43,046 nt of DNA from Gemmatimonadetes bacterium 13_1_20CM_4_69_16 (lineage in GTDB: Bacteria; Gemmatimonadota; Gemmatimonadetes; Gemmatimonadales; GWC2-71-9), in the NCBI GenBank assembly GCA_001919865.1, contig MNIR01000087.1, positions 1 to 43,046 on the forward strand, given 5' to 3'. Of the stretch, positions 34,693 through 43,046 are shown in pieces (positions within the stretch are counted from its first letter, which is position 1; every line of letters starts with the position of its first letter). Under the pieces are notes generated by a model. It was not told the DNA's origin, did no database searches, and saw only the letters and a list, made by a program, of their open reading frames with translations. The position numbers were made by a program, and so were the translations under genes.

Positions 34693-37600
34693 CTACCCAG
34701 CCAGGCGCCGCATGCGGCGGACAAGGGGCTGCAGGAAGGGATCAGCCTCGGACCAGAACGCCGCGACGGCCGCTGCCCACCGCGCCGACGCGACGTGATC
34801 CCCGACCTGCTCGGCGAGGTCCGCGCGCAGGGCCATTGCCCGGATCAGGGATCCGGCCCTTGCAGGCTCGGTGAAAACCTCCGGTGGAGTCGACAAGAGG
34901 GAGACAAGTGTCGGATCGAGCCACTCGATCGCCGCTCGGTCGTCGCCGAGCGCGCCAAGCAACCACGCTTCCGGGTACAGGGCATCGAGGGTGAGCTCGG
35001 CGGGTGGTAGGTGGCGACGTGCTGCCCGCAACTCGGCGTACAGCCGATGGACGGAGGCCGTATCCCCACGCAGGAATGCCGCCTGCCCGTCCAACAGGTA
35101 GTCACCAGCGCCAGCGAGCTTGGTGATCGATTTGAACCTATAGTCCGGAAACGCAAGCGTCGCCGCACGCGCGAGCCATTGGAGGCGGGCTTGCTGGCGC
35201 AGCGGCATCGCCAGACCATTGTCGATCGACGAATCGACCAACTGCTCCAAGGTGCGCAAGCTGTCGGCCGGCCCGCCCAGTGACGCGAGGAGCACGAGGG
35301 GCAGGGCGGTGCGGGCCAACGGCGCAGGGACGATCCATTCGGCGGCGGCGGACGGCTCCCGGCCATACTCCGCCGCGAGCTGGGCGTGACCCGTTAGCGC
35401 GGCGAGCCCCGCGAGCAGAAGAGGCTCGGGGGCGTTGGGCGGTGGATAGGACCGCAGGACGGAATCCGCCGAAGCCCGCGCCGCGTGCAGACCCGCCACG
35501 TCGGCGGGGACCGAAAACTTGACCAGCATCCAGACTTCGCCAACCGCGATGCGGACTCGCTCTGTGGGCGTGGTCGCGAGGGCCGAAGCCCGCCGCAGCG
35601 TGTCCAGGGCGGCCGGATCGCCGAGCATTTCCAAGGCGATAGCAAGTGCCTCCAGGGCGTCGGCGCTGCGCGGAAAGGCCGTCACCCAGGCTGTGGCGAC
35701 CTCGTGGAACAGCTCGCGCTGGTGGCGCGCGGCCAAGGTGACCGCCTCGGGCACGACCTCGGGACCGGCAGACGCCGTGCGGGGGTAGGGGAGGAGCGCC
35801 AGCGTATCCCCTTGCCACACGGGCCGAGCGGAAAAAACGGTGGTGTCCGGCGCGACCGCGCGGCCCATGCGCAGGTTGTTCCCCCCGGTCATCAGCAGTT
35901 GCCGCACCGACTCGTACGAGCCGCCGCGCAGCGACCTGTGTATGGACGGCAGCAATTGGAACGCGCGTACGTATGCTCTGATGGCTTGCTGGTAGCTGCT
36001 ACGGAACCGCCACCCCGATGCGGTTGTGGGGTCGCGCTGCACCACGTCGTCACGGCTGAGGCAGTTGGCCAGACCGTACCACGACGCGAAGTCGTAGGGA
36101 TCGACGACGGTCAGCCGGGTCCAGACACGACAGGCACGGTCCACCTCTCCCCGCCCGAGGGCGAGTAACGCGTCCGAGAGCAGCTGGTCGCGGCTAGATA
36201 GCCGCCCTCGTCCCGCGGCTGCTCGCTCCGCCGCCGACTGCCAGGTGGCCACCGGTGTGTCGCTCCACGCCCGGCCCTGCGCCATCCATGATCGTGTCTG
36301 CGACAACCACAAAAAGGCCTGAGCGTATTGCGCATCGTAGCGGGTCGCGGCTGCGAATGCCGAGTCCGCTGCCGCCAGGTCCCAGCGTTCGATTGCGGCG
36401 TGACCCTGCGCGTACGCCTGGCGGGCCGGAAACGAGCTCGTGCCGGTCTGACTCTCGACCCGGGCGCCCGGACCGGCACTCCCAAAGAGCAGCCGCTCGC
36501 CGAGGGTTGCGAACGCCGCCTCGGCCTTCGCCAATTTGCTCCCGAGCTTCACCGTGCCGTCCCGCAAGAACGAGCCCCCCCGCGTCACGTCGTACAAGGC
36601 GGCGTACACCCGGACAGAATCGCCGATGTGCGACACCTCTCCCCGCACGTAGCGGCCCGCGCCCAGATCCAAGGCCACGGCGCGGGCGTCGCTGCCGCTC
36701 AAGCTCCGGCCATCACGCCGCGCCAGCGCGTCACGCACTTGGAAGGGGTCCACGACGGCGATCCCGCTCCAATGGGTCAACGCGTCCTGTAGCAGCTCGC
36801 CTTCGTTGAGTGGCGTGACGGCTCCCGCGTGCACGAACGGCAGAATCACATAGCGTGACGTGTCGGCCGCGCCCCCCCCGCCGCCCCGGCCGGCTCCGCG
36901 GCTTGCGGACGACCGGATTGCAACCACCCAGTAGAGCGCCGCCGCTGCCGCCGCTGCCGCGAGGCCCGCGACGAGCTTCGGCCGCAGGCGCGGGCGAGCC
37001 GGAGACGCCGGTGCCTCGAGCGCATCCGCGAATTGCGTGACGGTGGCGTACCGGTCCGCCGGCACCTTCTCGAGCGCGCGCAGGATCGCCTGCTCCACCG
37101 ACAGTGGTACGCTGCGCCGCACCGTGCGGAGCGGCGGCACTGGATCCGCGAGGTGCCGCGCCAGAATCGCCTGTGGTGTGGAGCCCGTGAAGGGCGGGCT
37201 GCCGGCGAGCATCTCGTACGACACGCACCCGAGGCTGTAGATGTCGCTGCGGCCGTCGACCCGGGCCGACCCGCTCGCCTGCTCGGGGCTCATGTAGCCG
37301 GGCGTCCCGACCGCGAGCCCCGTCTGGGTGAGTTTCTCCTCCCCCGCGGCGGCGAAGGCCCGGGCGACCCCGAAGTCGACCACCATGGCTTGGTCGTCGG
37401 CCAACAGGATGTTGGCCGGCTTGATGTCCCGGTGCACGATGCCGTAGTGATGGGCGTACTCGAGGGCTTCGGCCACCTCGCGCGTGATGCGCAGCGCGTC
37501 TTCCAGCCGCAGCTGCTTCTCACGCTCCAGCCGCTCCCGCAGCGACTCGCCCGCGACGTACGGCATCACGTAGTAGAGGAACGCGCTGGCTGTGCCCGAA

Positions 37601-37869
37601 TCGTACAACGGCAGGATGTGGGGGTGCTGCAGCCGGGCGGCGACCTTGATCTCCCGGAGAAATCGCTCGATGGCGATCGCGCTCGCCGCCTCCGGATCGA
37701 ACACCTTGATCGCGGCGGCGCGGTCGTGCTTCACGTCGCGGGCGAGATAGACGGTCGCCATTCCCCCGCGCCCAATCTCCCGCTCGATCACGTAGCGGCC
37801 GGCGAAGGCGGCCTGCAGGCGCGTCAGCGCATCGGCCAAACGGAGCCTCACGAGCGGGAGACGATGCAT
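34693..37869 (-). CDS. Receptor-type Ser/Thr protein kinase with TPR-like periplasmic region
   Basis: A 1058-residue protein; ATG 37869 places the kinase domain at residues ~25-290. Active-site parts are complete: GRGGMATVYLA (P-loop), Lys55, HRDIKPANIL (Asp148), DFGVAR, GTPGYMSPEQASG. One membrane segment follows at ~300-318 (LVAGLAAAAAAAALYWVV). An outer domain with ILPFVHAGAV then leads into long alpha-helical repeats resembling TPRs, as in the kinases common in Gemmatimonadota and Acidobacteriota. The signal sensed is unknown. It is divergent from apbC and followed by an unknown lipoprotein gene. Confidence 0.93.
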   Translation of the reverse strand: MHRLPLVRLRLADALTRLQAAFAGRYVIEREIGRGGMATVYLARDVKHDRAAAIKVFDPEAASAIAIERFLREIKVAARLQHPHILPLYDSGTASAFLYYVMPYVAGESLRERLEREKQLRLEDALRITREVAEALEYAHHYGIVHRDIKPANILLADDQAMVVDFGVARAFAAAGEEKLTQTGLAVGTPGYMSPEQASGSARVDGRSDIYSLGCVSYEMLAGSPPFTGSTPQAILARHLADPVPPLRTVRRSVPLSVEQAILRALEKVPADRYATVTQFADALEAPASPARPRLRPKLVAGLAAAAAAAALYWVVAIRSSASRGAGRGGGGGAADTSRYVILPFVHAGAVTPLNEGELLQDALTHWSGIAVVDPFQVRDALARRDGRSLSGSDARAVALDLGAGRYVRGEVSHIGDSVRVYAALYDVTRGGSFLRDGTVKLGSKLAKAEAAFATLGERLLFGSAGPGARVESQTGTSSFPARQAYAQGHAAIERWDLAAADSAFAAATRYDAQYAQAFLWLSQTRSWMAQGRAWSDTPVATWQSAAERAAAGRGRLSSRDQLLSDALLALGRGEVDRACRVWTRLTVVDPYDFASWYGLANCLSRDDVVQRDPTTASGWRFRSSYQQAIRAYVRAFQLLPSIHRSLRGGSYESVRQLLMTGGNNLRMGRAVAPDTTVFSARPVWQGDTLALLPYPRTASAGPEVVPEAVTLAARHQRELFHEVATAWVTAFPRSADALEALAIALEMLGDPAALDTLRRASALATTPTERVRIAVGEVWMLVKFSVPADVAGLHAARASADSVLRSYPPPNAPEPLLLAGLAALTGHAQLAAEYGREPSAAAEWIVPAPLARTALPLVLLASLGGPADSLRTLEQLVDSSIDNGLAMPLRQQARLQWLARAATLAFPDYRFKSITKLAGAGDYLLDGQAAFLRGDTASVHRLYAELRAARRHLPPAELTLDALYPEAWLLGALGDDRAAIEWLDPTLVSLLSTPPEVFTEPARAGSLIRAMALRADLAEQVGDHVASARWAAAVAAFWSEADPFLQPLVRRMRRLAG

Positions 37870-37923
37870 GATAGACGCCGCGGTGGCGCCCGGCCAGAGG
37901 TCGCGGGTGAGGTCGCGCCATCG

Positions 37924-37960
37924 TTGCCCCGCTCCCCGACTCCTGCGTAGCTTTCCGCAC
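37924..37960 (+). promoter_or_regulatory. Leaderless-type promoter of apbC
   Basis: TTGCCC (37924-37929), an 18-bp spacer, TAGCTT (37948-37953), then 7 nt to GTG 37961. The same layout with the same -10 and spacer precedes the MATE gene. There is no Shine-Dalgarno site, so transcription probably starts at or next to the start codon. Confidence 0.6.
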
Positions 37961-39073
37961 GTGCCCGGGTCCGACACATTGCAAGCGCGCGTCGAGCGCG
38001 CCCTCGCCCAGCTCAAGCACCCTCGCCACGGTAAGGACGTCCTCTCGGCCGGCATGGTGAGGGAACTCAGCGTGGATGGGGCGGGACAGGTGACGTTCAC
38101 TTTCATCCTGACGCAGCAGGACCCGCCTACCCTGGCACGGGAGGCCCGTAAAGCCGTGCAAGGGGTTGAGGGTGTGACCGCGGTCCGCGTCAACCTCACC
38201 GATGCCGGCGCCGCCCCCGCGGGAGGGGGAGGGGGGGGAGCCGCCGCTCCGCGCCAGGCCGCTCCCCGTCCAGCCGGTGGGGTGCCGCCGCCTCCGACTC
38301 CCGTCGAGATGCCGAACCTGGGCAAGGTGCTCGCCGTCTCTTCCGGAAAGGGCGGCGTAGGGAAGTCCACGGTGTCCGTCAACCTCGCCGTGGCGCTGGC
38401 CCAGCAAGGGCAGCGCGTCGGGCTGATGGACGCGGATATCTACGGCCCCAACATTCCCCGCATGATGGGGGTGGGCCAGAAGCCCGAGGTGCGCGGCGGC
38501 AAGATTCAACCGCTCGAGAGCCTCGGCGTGAAGCTCGTCTCGCTCGGCCTGATCGTGGAGCGCGACGCCCCCGCCATCTGGCGCGGCCCGATCATCATGA
38601 AGGTGATCCAACAGTTCGTCCGCGACGTGGACTGGGGGCAACTCGACTACTTCATCGTGGACCTGCCACCGGGGACGGGCGACGCCCAGCTATCGCTCGC
38701 CCAGACGCTGCATATCCGCGGCGCGATCATCGTGACCACCCCGCAGGAAGTCTCGGTGGGCGACGCGCTGCGCGGCGCGAAGATGTTCGAGCGCGTCGGC
38801 GTTCCCGTGATCGGCGTCGTCGAGAACATGAGCTACTTCGTGTGCCCGCACTGCGGCGAGCGCACCGCTGTCTTCTTGACGGGCGGCGGCTCGCGCCTCG
38901 CGCAGGAGCTGGGCGTCCCCCTGCTGGGCCAGGTGCCGCTTCAGGCCCGCATGGCGGACCTCGCCGACTCGGGGCGCCCGATCGTCGCCGCCGAGCCGGC
39001 GTCGCCCGCCGCTCAGGCACTCGGTGAGGTCGCGCGGCACGTGGCGGAGCAGCTCGCCGCCGTGCCCGGCTGA
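37961..39073 (+). CDS. apbC: Mrp/ApbC-type Fe-S cluster carrier ATPase
   Basis: A 370-residue protein. GTG 37961 is supported by the promoter layout just before it and by the family N-terminus. Domains: a MIP18/DUF59 domain (~5-80), a Gly/Pro-rich linker (~84-116), and the P-loop ATPase with the deviant Walker A SSGKGGVGKST (~128-137), MDADIYGPNIPRMMG, VDLPPGTGDAQLSL, TPQEVSVGDALRG and cluster-binding Cys in VCPHCGERT (~294-297). It transfers Fe-S clusters to apoproteins. The nearby KorAB and LutABC are potential clients, by inference. Confidence 0.95.
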   Translation: MPGSDTLQARVERALAQLKHPRHGKDVLSAGMVRELSVDGAGQVTFTFILTQQDPPTLAREARKAVQGVEGVTAVRVNLTDAGAAPAGGGGGGAAAPRQAAPRPAGGVPPPPTPVEMPNLGKVLAVSSGKGGVGKSTVSVNLAVALAQQGQRVGLMDADIYGPNIPRMMGVGQKPEVRGGKIQPLESLGVKLVSLGLIVERDAPAIWRGPIIMKVIQQFVRDVDWGQLDYFIVDLPPGTGDAQLSLAQTLHIRGAIIVTTPQEVSVGDALRGAKMFERVGVPVIGVVENMSYFVCPHCGERTAVFLTGGGSRLAQELGVPLLGQVPLQARMADLADSGRPIVAAEPASPAAQALGEVARHVAEQLAAVPG

Positions 39074-39074
39074 C

Positions 39075-39851
39075 GTGCCGCTCGTCGCCGCCGCCTTGTT
39101 GCTGCTGCAGAGCGGCGCGGGGCTCCCCGAGCGCAGCCGGCCCGAGCTGCGCGTGGGACTCGACACCGTGTACGCGGGTGACTTCCCCACAGCCGCTGGT
39201 TATTTCGCGTCGCTCAGCGCGCGCGACAGCGCCGACCCAGCCCCCGTGATCTTCGAGGCGGGCTCCTACATCTGGTGGGCCGCGGCGCTCGAGGACGACC
39301 GCTACGAAGCGCGGCGCATCGACTCGCTCCTGGCCCTCGCGATCAGCCGCGCGGCCGCGCAGCCTCCCGGGGGGACGCGGGAGTTTTGGCTCGGCACCGC
39401 GTTCGGCTACCGCGCGCGTCAGCGCGATGTGCAGGGCCACTCGTGGGCCGCCGCGAAGGACGGCAAGACGATGAGCGACGCGTACCGGCGCGTCCTGCTG
39501 GCGGATTCGGCCTGCGTCGACTGCTATCTGGGACTCGGCGTGTATCAGTACGGCCTGGCGCGCGCCAGCGCGCTCGCACGCTTCGTAGCGAAGCTCATCG
39601 GCCTCGGGTCGGGCAACGCCGAGCTCGGCATCAGTTACCTGCGCCGCGTGTCGCGCGACGGCGACCTCGCCCGGGTGGAAGCGACCTGGGTGCTGGCCGC
39701 CGCGCTGGTGCGCGAGGCGGCGCGCGACCGGGGCGGTCGCGACGTGCTGCGACACGAAGCCCGTGGCTACGTGGCGCGCCTCGCCGAGCGCTATCCCGGC
39801 AATCCGGTGTTCCAGCGGTTCCTGCAGGAGGTCCTCGAGTCGCCTCCGTGA
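39075..39851 (+). CDS. Secreted helical (TPR-like) protein of unknown function
   Basis: A 258-residue protein; GTG 39075 lies 1 bp after the apbC stop, so it is probably co-transcribed, and gives a short hydrophobic leader (LVAAALLLLQSGAG). The rest is helical with TPR-like spacing (FPTAAGYFASLSARD, AYRRVLLADSACVDCYLGLGVYQYGLA, ARLAERYPGNPVFQRFLQEVLE). One pair of cysteines (CVDC) is present. No catalytic motif recognised. Confidence 0.75.
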   Translation: MPLVAAALLLLQSGAGLPERSRPELRVGLDTVYAGDFPTAAGYFASLSARDSADPAPVIFEAGSYIWWAAALEDDRYEARRIDSLLALAISRAAAQPPGGTREFWLGTAFGYRARQRDVQGHSWAAAKDGKTMSDAYRRVLLADSACVDCYLGLGVYQYGLARASALARFVAKLIGLGSGNAELGISYLRRVSRDGDLARVEATWVLAAALVREAARDRGGRDVLRHEARGYVARLAERYPGNPVFQRFLQEVLESPP

Positions 39852-39864
39852 GCGGCGTCACATT

Positions 39865-39929
39865 GTTGCGGTGGCGCAACGCAAGCACAGCGGCGAGACC
39901 CTTGTCTCGCGCGAAAACTCTTATACGCT
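39865..39929 (+). promoter_or_regulatory. Hairpins and candidate promoter before the diguanylate cyclase
   Basis: Two hairpins, GTTGCG/CGCAAC (39865-39880) and GCGAGAC/GTCTCGC (39893-39910), could end the apbC transcript. TTGTCT (39902-39907), 16 bp, then TACGCT (39924-39929) is a possible promoter whose -35 overlaps the second hairpin. A further GC-rich hairpin (39935-39951) would lie in the leader. Confidence 0.4.
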
Positions 39930-39971
39930 AGAAGCGGCGGGCGCCCCGCCGTCCGATACTCGAGAGCTGTG

Positions 39972-41351
39972 ATGATTGAGTCGCGCTTGCTGAGACGTCT
40001 GGGGCCGCTCGTCGCCATCGCCGTCGCATACTTCGTCGCCGGCAAGCTCGGGCTACAGGTCGCCTTCGTAAACGCCAACGCGACCTCCGTCTGGCCTCCC
40101 GCCGGCATCGCGCTCGCGGCGTTCGTCCTGCTGGGTTACGACGTCTGGCCGGCGGTGCTGGTCGGTGCGTTCCTGGTGAACGTCACCACCGCCGGCTCGG
40201 TGGCCACTTCCCTCGGCATCGCGGTCGGGAACACCCTGGAAGGTGTGGTGGGCGCGTACCTGGTCAACCAGTTCGCGCGCGGCCGTCGTGCTTTCGATCG
40301 TGCGCAGGATGTGTTCGCGTTCGCCACGCTCGCCGCCGGTGTCAGCACGACGGTAAGCGCCACGCTGGGCGTGACCACCCTCTCGCTCGCCGGGTTCGCG
40401 CGCTGGTCCGACTACGGACCGATCTGGTCGACCTGGTGGCTCGGCGACGCGGTGGGTGACCTGGTCGTGGCCCCTGCCGTCATGCTGTGGGCGGTGGCTC
40501 CCCGGATCCGTTGGAATCGCGCCCAGCTGATCGAGGCCGTCGCGCTGCTGCTGTGGGTCATCGTGGTGGGCCTGGCCGTGTTCGGCGGACTGTTTCCGTC
40601 CCGCGACAAGAACTATCCGTTGGAGTTCTTGCTGGTCCCGTTCATGATCTGGGCGGCGTTCCGGTTCGGGCCGCGCGAGGCGGCGAGCGCCGTCGTCGTG
40701 CTGTCGGCGATCGCCACCTGGGGAACGCTGCACGGGTTCGGCCCGTTCGTACAGGCGACGCCAAACGAGTCGCTGCTCCTGCTGCAGTCCTTTATGGGCG
40801 TCACGTCGGTGATGACCCTGGCGCTCGCGGCTTTGGTGGCGGAGCGCAAGCAGGTCGAGGACCGGTTGCGCCAGCTGGCGGTGAGCGATCCGCTGACGGG
40901 CCTCGCCAACTATCGCCAGCTGACCTATGCCATCGACGCGGAGATCAAGCGGTACGACCGCACCGAACGATCGTTCGCCCTGGTGTTCGTGGACCTGGAC
41001 CGCTTGAAGGCGATCAACGACCGCTACGGGCACCCCGTGGGGAGCCTGGCGCTGTGCCGCGTGGCGGAGACGCTGTTCGGCTCCTGCCGCGCGATGGACA
41101 CCGCCGCGCGATTCGGTGGAGACGAATTCGCGGTCGTGCTGCCCGAGACCGCGGAGCCGGCGGCGTGGCACGTCGCGCGCCGCATCGCCGAGCGGGTGGC
41201 GCGGGACGGCGAGAAGCCACCGCTGTCTGTGAGCGTGGGCGTGGCGGTGTTCCCGCAGGACGGTGGCACGCTGGAAAGGCTGATCTCCGCGGCGGATCGC
41301 TCGCTGTACGAGAGCAAGGAGCGCGGTCGGGCGAAATCGCGGGTGCACTAG
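39972..41351 (+). CDS. MASE1-GGDEF diguanylate cyclase
   Basis: A 459-residue membrane protein; ATG 39972 (GTG 39969 equally possible) follows GAGAG. Residues ~10-285 form about 8 membrane helices with the MASE1 sensor signature (NANATSVWPPAGIALAAF, NTLEGVVGAYLV, WWLGDAVGDLVVAPA, FGPREAASAVVV). A GGDEF domain follows (SDPLTGLANYRQL, FVDLDRLKAINDRYGH, RFGGDEFAVVLPET at ~379, SVGVAVFPQDGG). The intact GGDEF motif predicts active synthesis of cyclic di-GMP from two GTP. No I-site RxxD directly before GGDEF is evident. The ligand is unknown. Confidence 0.94.
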   Translation: MIESRLLRRLGPLVAIAVAYFVAGKLGLQVAFVNANATSVWPPAGIALAAFVLLGYDVWPAVLVGAFLVNVTTAGSVATSLGIAVGNTLEGVVGAYLVNQFARGRRAFDRAQDVFAFATLAAGVSTTVSATLGVTTLSLAGFARWSDYGPIWSTWWLGDAVGDLVVAPAVMLWAVAPRIRWNRAQLIEAVALLLWVIVVGLAVFGGLFPSRDKNYPLEFLLVPFMIWAAFRFGPREAASAVVVLSAIATWGTLHGFGPFVQATPNESLLLLQSFMGVTSVMTLALAALVAERKQVEDRLRQLAVSDPLTGLANYRQLTYAIDAEIKRYDRTERSFALVFVDLDRLKAINDRYGHPVGSLALCRVAETLFGSCRAMDTAARFGGDEFAVVLPETAEPAAWHVARRIAERVARDGEKPPLSVSVGVAVFPQDGGTLERLISAADRSLYESKERGRAKSRVH

Positions 41352-41375
41352 GCCCGCGCGGTTCTGCACCGCGCG

Positions 41376-41413
41376 TTGACCCCTCGGCACCCGCCCCCGT
41401 AGCTTCCGCCCCC
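41376..41413 (+). promoter_or_regulatory. Leaderless-type promoter of the MATE gene
   Basis: TTGACC (41376-41381), an 18-bp spacer, TAGCTT (41400-41405), then 8 nt to ATG 41414. The -35 and spacer are near-ideal, and there is no Shine-Dalgarno site. Same design as the apbC promoter. Confidence 0.65.
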
Positions 41414-42754
41414 ATGACCACCGTGGCCCGCACCCCGGGCTCGCTCACGGTCGGGCCGCTGCGCCCCGTCATCCTGCGGCTCGCGGCACCGGCGGTGGCG
41501 ATGATGGCGTGCCACTTCTGCTTCAACCTCATCGACTCGATCTGGGTGGGCCGGCTGATCGGCCCTGCCGCCCTGGCCGCGGTGTCGACCGCCGGCTTCT
41601 ACGTGTGGGTGCTGCTGTCGCTCGGCGAGATGGTCGAAGTGGGACTCATCGCCGTGGCGGCGCGCCGCCACGGCGAGGGATTGCCGGACGCCGCCGCCCG
41701 CGCGGCCGGCGCCGCCGTGCTCTATGCGCTCGCTGCGGGGACGGTCGTGAGCCTGCTGGGGTTCGCCCTCACGGACGAGCTGTTCCGCCTGATGCGCGTG
41801 CCGCGCGAGGTGGCGCAGCTGGGCCATGCCTACCTCGACACCTGGCTGCTCGGTGGGCCGCTGGTGTTCGGCTTCTTCGCCGTGGAAGCGACGTTCCGCG
41901 CCTCGGGGGACACGCGCACGCCGTTCCTGATCCTCACCGCCTCGGTGCTGCTGTCGATCGGACTGGACCCGCTGCTCATCTCGGGCCTCGGTCCCTTCCC
42001 CCGGTTGGGCGTCGCGGGCGCGGCGACGGCGTCGGTGCTGGTGCGGGGTGGCGGCTGTCTCATCGGGATCGTGATCGCGCTCCGGCGCGGGCTGATTCGG
42101 CTCGCGGCCCCCGACTGGGGCGCGGTGCCGACGATCTTCCGAGTCGGCGCGCCACTCTCGCTCGCGGGGGTGCTGCTCTCCATCATCTATATGTGGCTCA
42201 CGCGCTTCACCTCCCAGTTCGGCACGGCCGCGCTCGCGGCACTCGGCGTGGGACACAAGGTCGAGGGACTGGGCTTCATCGCCATCTCGGGGTTCGCGCT
42301 GTCGGCCAGCGCTCTCGTGGGGCAGAACCTCGGCGCTCGCCAGGGGGAGCGCGCCCGCCAGGCGGTGCGGATGACCGTCTCCTACTGCCTCGTCGTCACG
42401 CTGACGACCGCGGTAGCGTTCCTGACCGTCCCCCGGGCGCTCGTCGGATTGTTCACGGCCGATCCGGCGGTGATCGCCGATGGGAGTCTCTATCTCCGCG
42501 TGATCGCGTTCGCTCAGATCGGGCAGACGTTCGAGATCATCCTCGAAGGCGCGCTCGCGGGCGCGGGATACACCTTCTGGCCTCAGACGGTGAGCACCGC
42601 GCTCACGCTGTTGCGGCTGCCACTCGCGGCGTGGTGGTCGGCGACGATCGGGCTGCTCGGCATCTGGCTGGCCCTCAGCGTCACCGCGGTGGCGAGGGGA
42701 GGGGCGATGACGTTGTTCTGGGCCTCCGGGGCCTGGCGTCGGGCCGCGGTATGA
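41414..42754 (+). CDS. MATE-family efflux transporter
   Basis: A 446-residue protein with about 12 membrane helices in two homologous halves. Motifs: LRLAAPAVAMMACHFCFNLIDSIWVGRLIGPAALAAVS in the first half and GVGHKVEGLGFIAISGFALSASALVGQNLGARQGERAR in the second, the duplicated MATE pattern. Such proteins expel cationic drugs or metabolites using Na+ or H+. ATG 41414 is fixed by the leaderless-type promoter. The substrate cannot be inferred. Confidence 0.94.
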   Translation: MTTVARTPGSLTVGPLRPVILRLAAPAVAMMACHFCFNLIDSIWVGRLIGPAALAAVSTAGFYVWVLLSLGEMVEVGLIAVAARRHGEGLPDAAARAAGAAVLYALAAGTVVSLLGFALTDELFRLMRVPREVAQLGHAYLDTWLLGGPLVFGFFAVEATFRASGDTRTPFLILTASVLLSIGLDPLLISGLGPFPRLGVAGAATASVLVRGGGCLIGIVIALRRGLIRLAAPDWGAVPTIFRVGAPLSLAGVLLSIIYMWLTRFTSQFGTAALAALGVGHKVEGLGFIAISGFALSASALVGQNLGARQGERARQAVRMTVSYCLVVTLTTAVAFLTVPRALVGLFTADPAVIADGSLYLRVIAFAQIGQTFEIILEGALAGAGYTFWPQTVSTALTLLRLPLAAWWSATIGLLGIWLALSVTAVARGGAMTLFWASGAWRRAAV

Positions 42755-42786
42755 CGGACAACGGTTAGCGACGAACGGACAGCGCC

Positions 42787-43046
42787 ATGCCACCCATCAT
42801 CACCCTGCTCACCGACTTCGGCACTCCGGACAACTACGTGGGTGAGGTGAAGGGCGTGCTCCTGTCGCGCGTGCACGGCGCGGCGCTACTCGACATCACA
42901 CACGAGGTGCCACCCGGCGACCTCCGGGCGGGGCAGTACATCCTGTCGCGCGTGTGGCACCGCTTCCCGCAGGGGACGGTGCATCTCGCCGTGGTCGATC
43001 CTGGTGTGGGCACCAAGCGACGCGCCCTCGCGGCGGGCGCCGGCGG
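42787..43046 (+). CDS. SAM hydroxide adenosyltransferase (DUF62 family), N-terminal part
   Basis: The first ~86 residues of a protein running off the window. The N-terminus IITLLTDFGTPDNYVGEVKGVLL, DITHEVPPGDLRAGQYIL and HLAVVDPGVGT are the SAM-binding motifs of the SAM-dependent chlorinase/fluorinase superfamily. Most bacterial members hydrolyse SAM to adenosine and methionine rather than halogenate. The halogenase-specific loop and C-terminal domain are outside the window. Confidence 0.93.
   Translation, partial: MPPIITLLTDFGTPDNYVGEVKGVLLSRVHGAALLDITHEVPPGDLRAGQYILSRVWHRFPQGTVHLAVVDPGVGTKRRALAAGAG

Noticed and set aside
42787-43046. A fluorinase or chlorinase
   Set aside because: Only the shared SAM-binding N-terminus is visible. 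Most family members are SAM hydrolases, and the halogenase-specific loop is outside the window.

Overview
This high-GC (roughly two-thirds G+C by eye) bacterial window is almost wholly coding. It looks like a soil or sediment heterotroph, most likely Gemmatimonadota or a similar Gram-negative phylum. This is inferred from the receptor Ser/Thr kinase with a TPR-like sensor, the fused KorA, lipoproteins and an outer-membrane barrel, and apparently leaderless promoters; no rRNA or marker gene proves it. No tRNA, rRNA, CRISPR, phage or complete insertion sequence was recognised.

Left part (1-7977, mostly + strand): a glycan-degradation block. It holds the end of a GH31 alpha-xylosidase-like enzyme, a GH95-like enzyme, a ROK regulator on the opposite strand, then GH51 alpha-L-arabinofuranosidase, an alginate-lyase-fold polysaccharide lyase and a Tat-exported sugar isomerase-like protein. 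Genes within each run overlap by 4 bp.

Middle part (7980-29440, - strand): one apparent 20-gene catabolic operon, read right to left. It starts with a uronate branch (hexuronate oxidoreductase, KDPG aldolase, KDG kinase, mannonate dehydratase, hexuronate-type MFS transporter). It continues with a membrane sugar dehydrogenase pair (Tat subunit plus GMC flavoprotein) and a CUT2 ABC permease. Then comes the complete non-phosphorylating L-fucose pathway: fuconolactonase, 2-keto-3-deoxy-L-fuconate dehydrogenase, a diketo-deoxyfuconate hydrolase, a likely fucose dehydrogenase, L-fuconate dehydratase and a GH29 alpha-L-fucosidase. It ends with a zinc alcohol/sugar dehydrogenase, LutABC for L-lactate oxidation, and the ABC binding protein and ATPase. 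That fucose route ends in pyruvate plus L-lactate, so LutABC supplies the missing last step. Most junctions are ATGA or GTGA overlaps. Several are decorated by short palindromic or tandem repeats, some lying inside coding sequence.

Right part (29441-43046): housekeeping and signalling genes. These are 2-oxoacid:ferredoxin oxidoreductase KorAB, a small outer-membrane barrel, an unrecognised lipoprotein and a TPR-type receptor kinase, then (divergently) Mrp/ApbC, a small secreted protein, a MASE1-GGDEF diguanylate cyclase, a MATE transporter and the start of a SAM hydroxide adenosyltransferase. Several starts here sit only 7-8 nt after a TAGCTT/TAGTTT -10 box, suggesting leaderless mRNAs.

Taken together, the window encodes scavenging of fucose-, xylose-, arabinose- and uronate-bearing plant or algal polysaccharide: secreted hydrolases, two importers, and oxidative pathways that converge on pyruvate.
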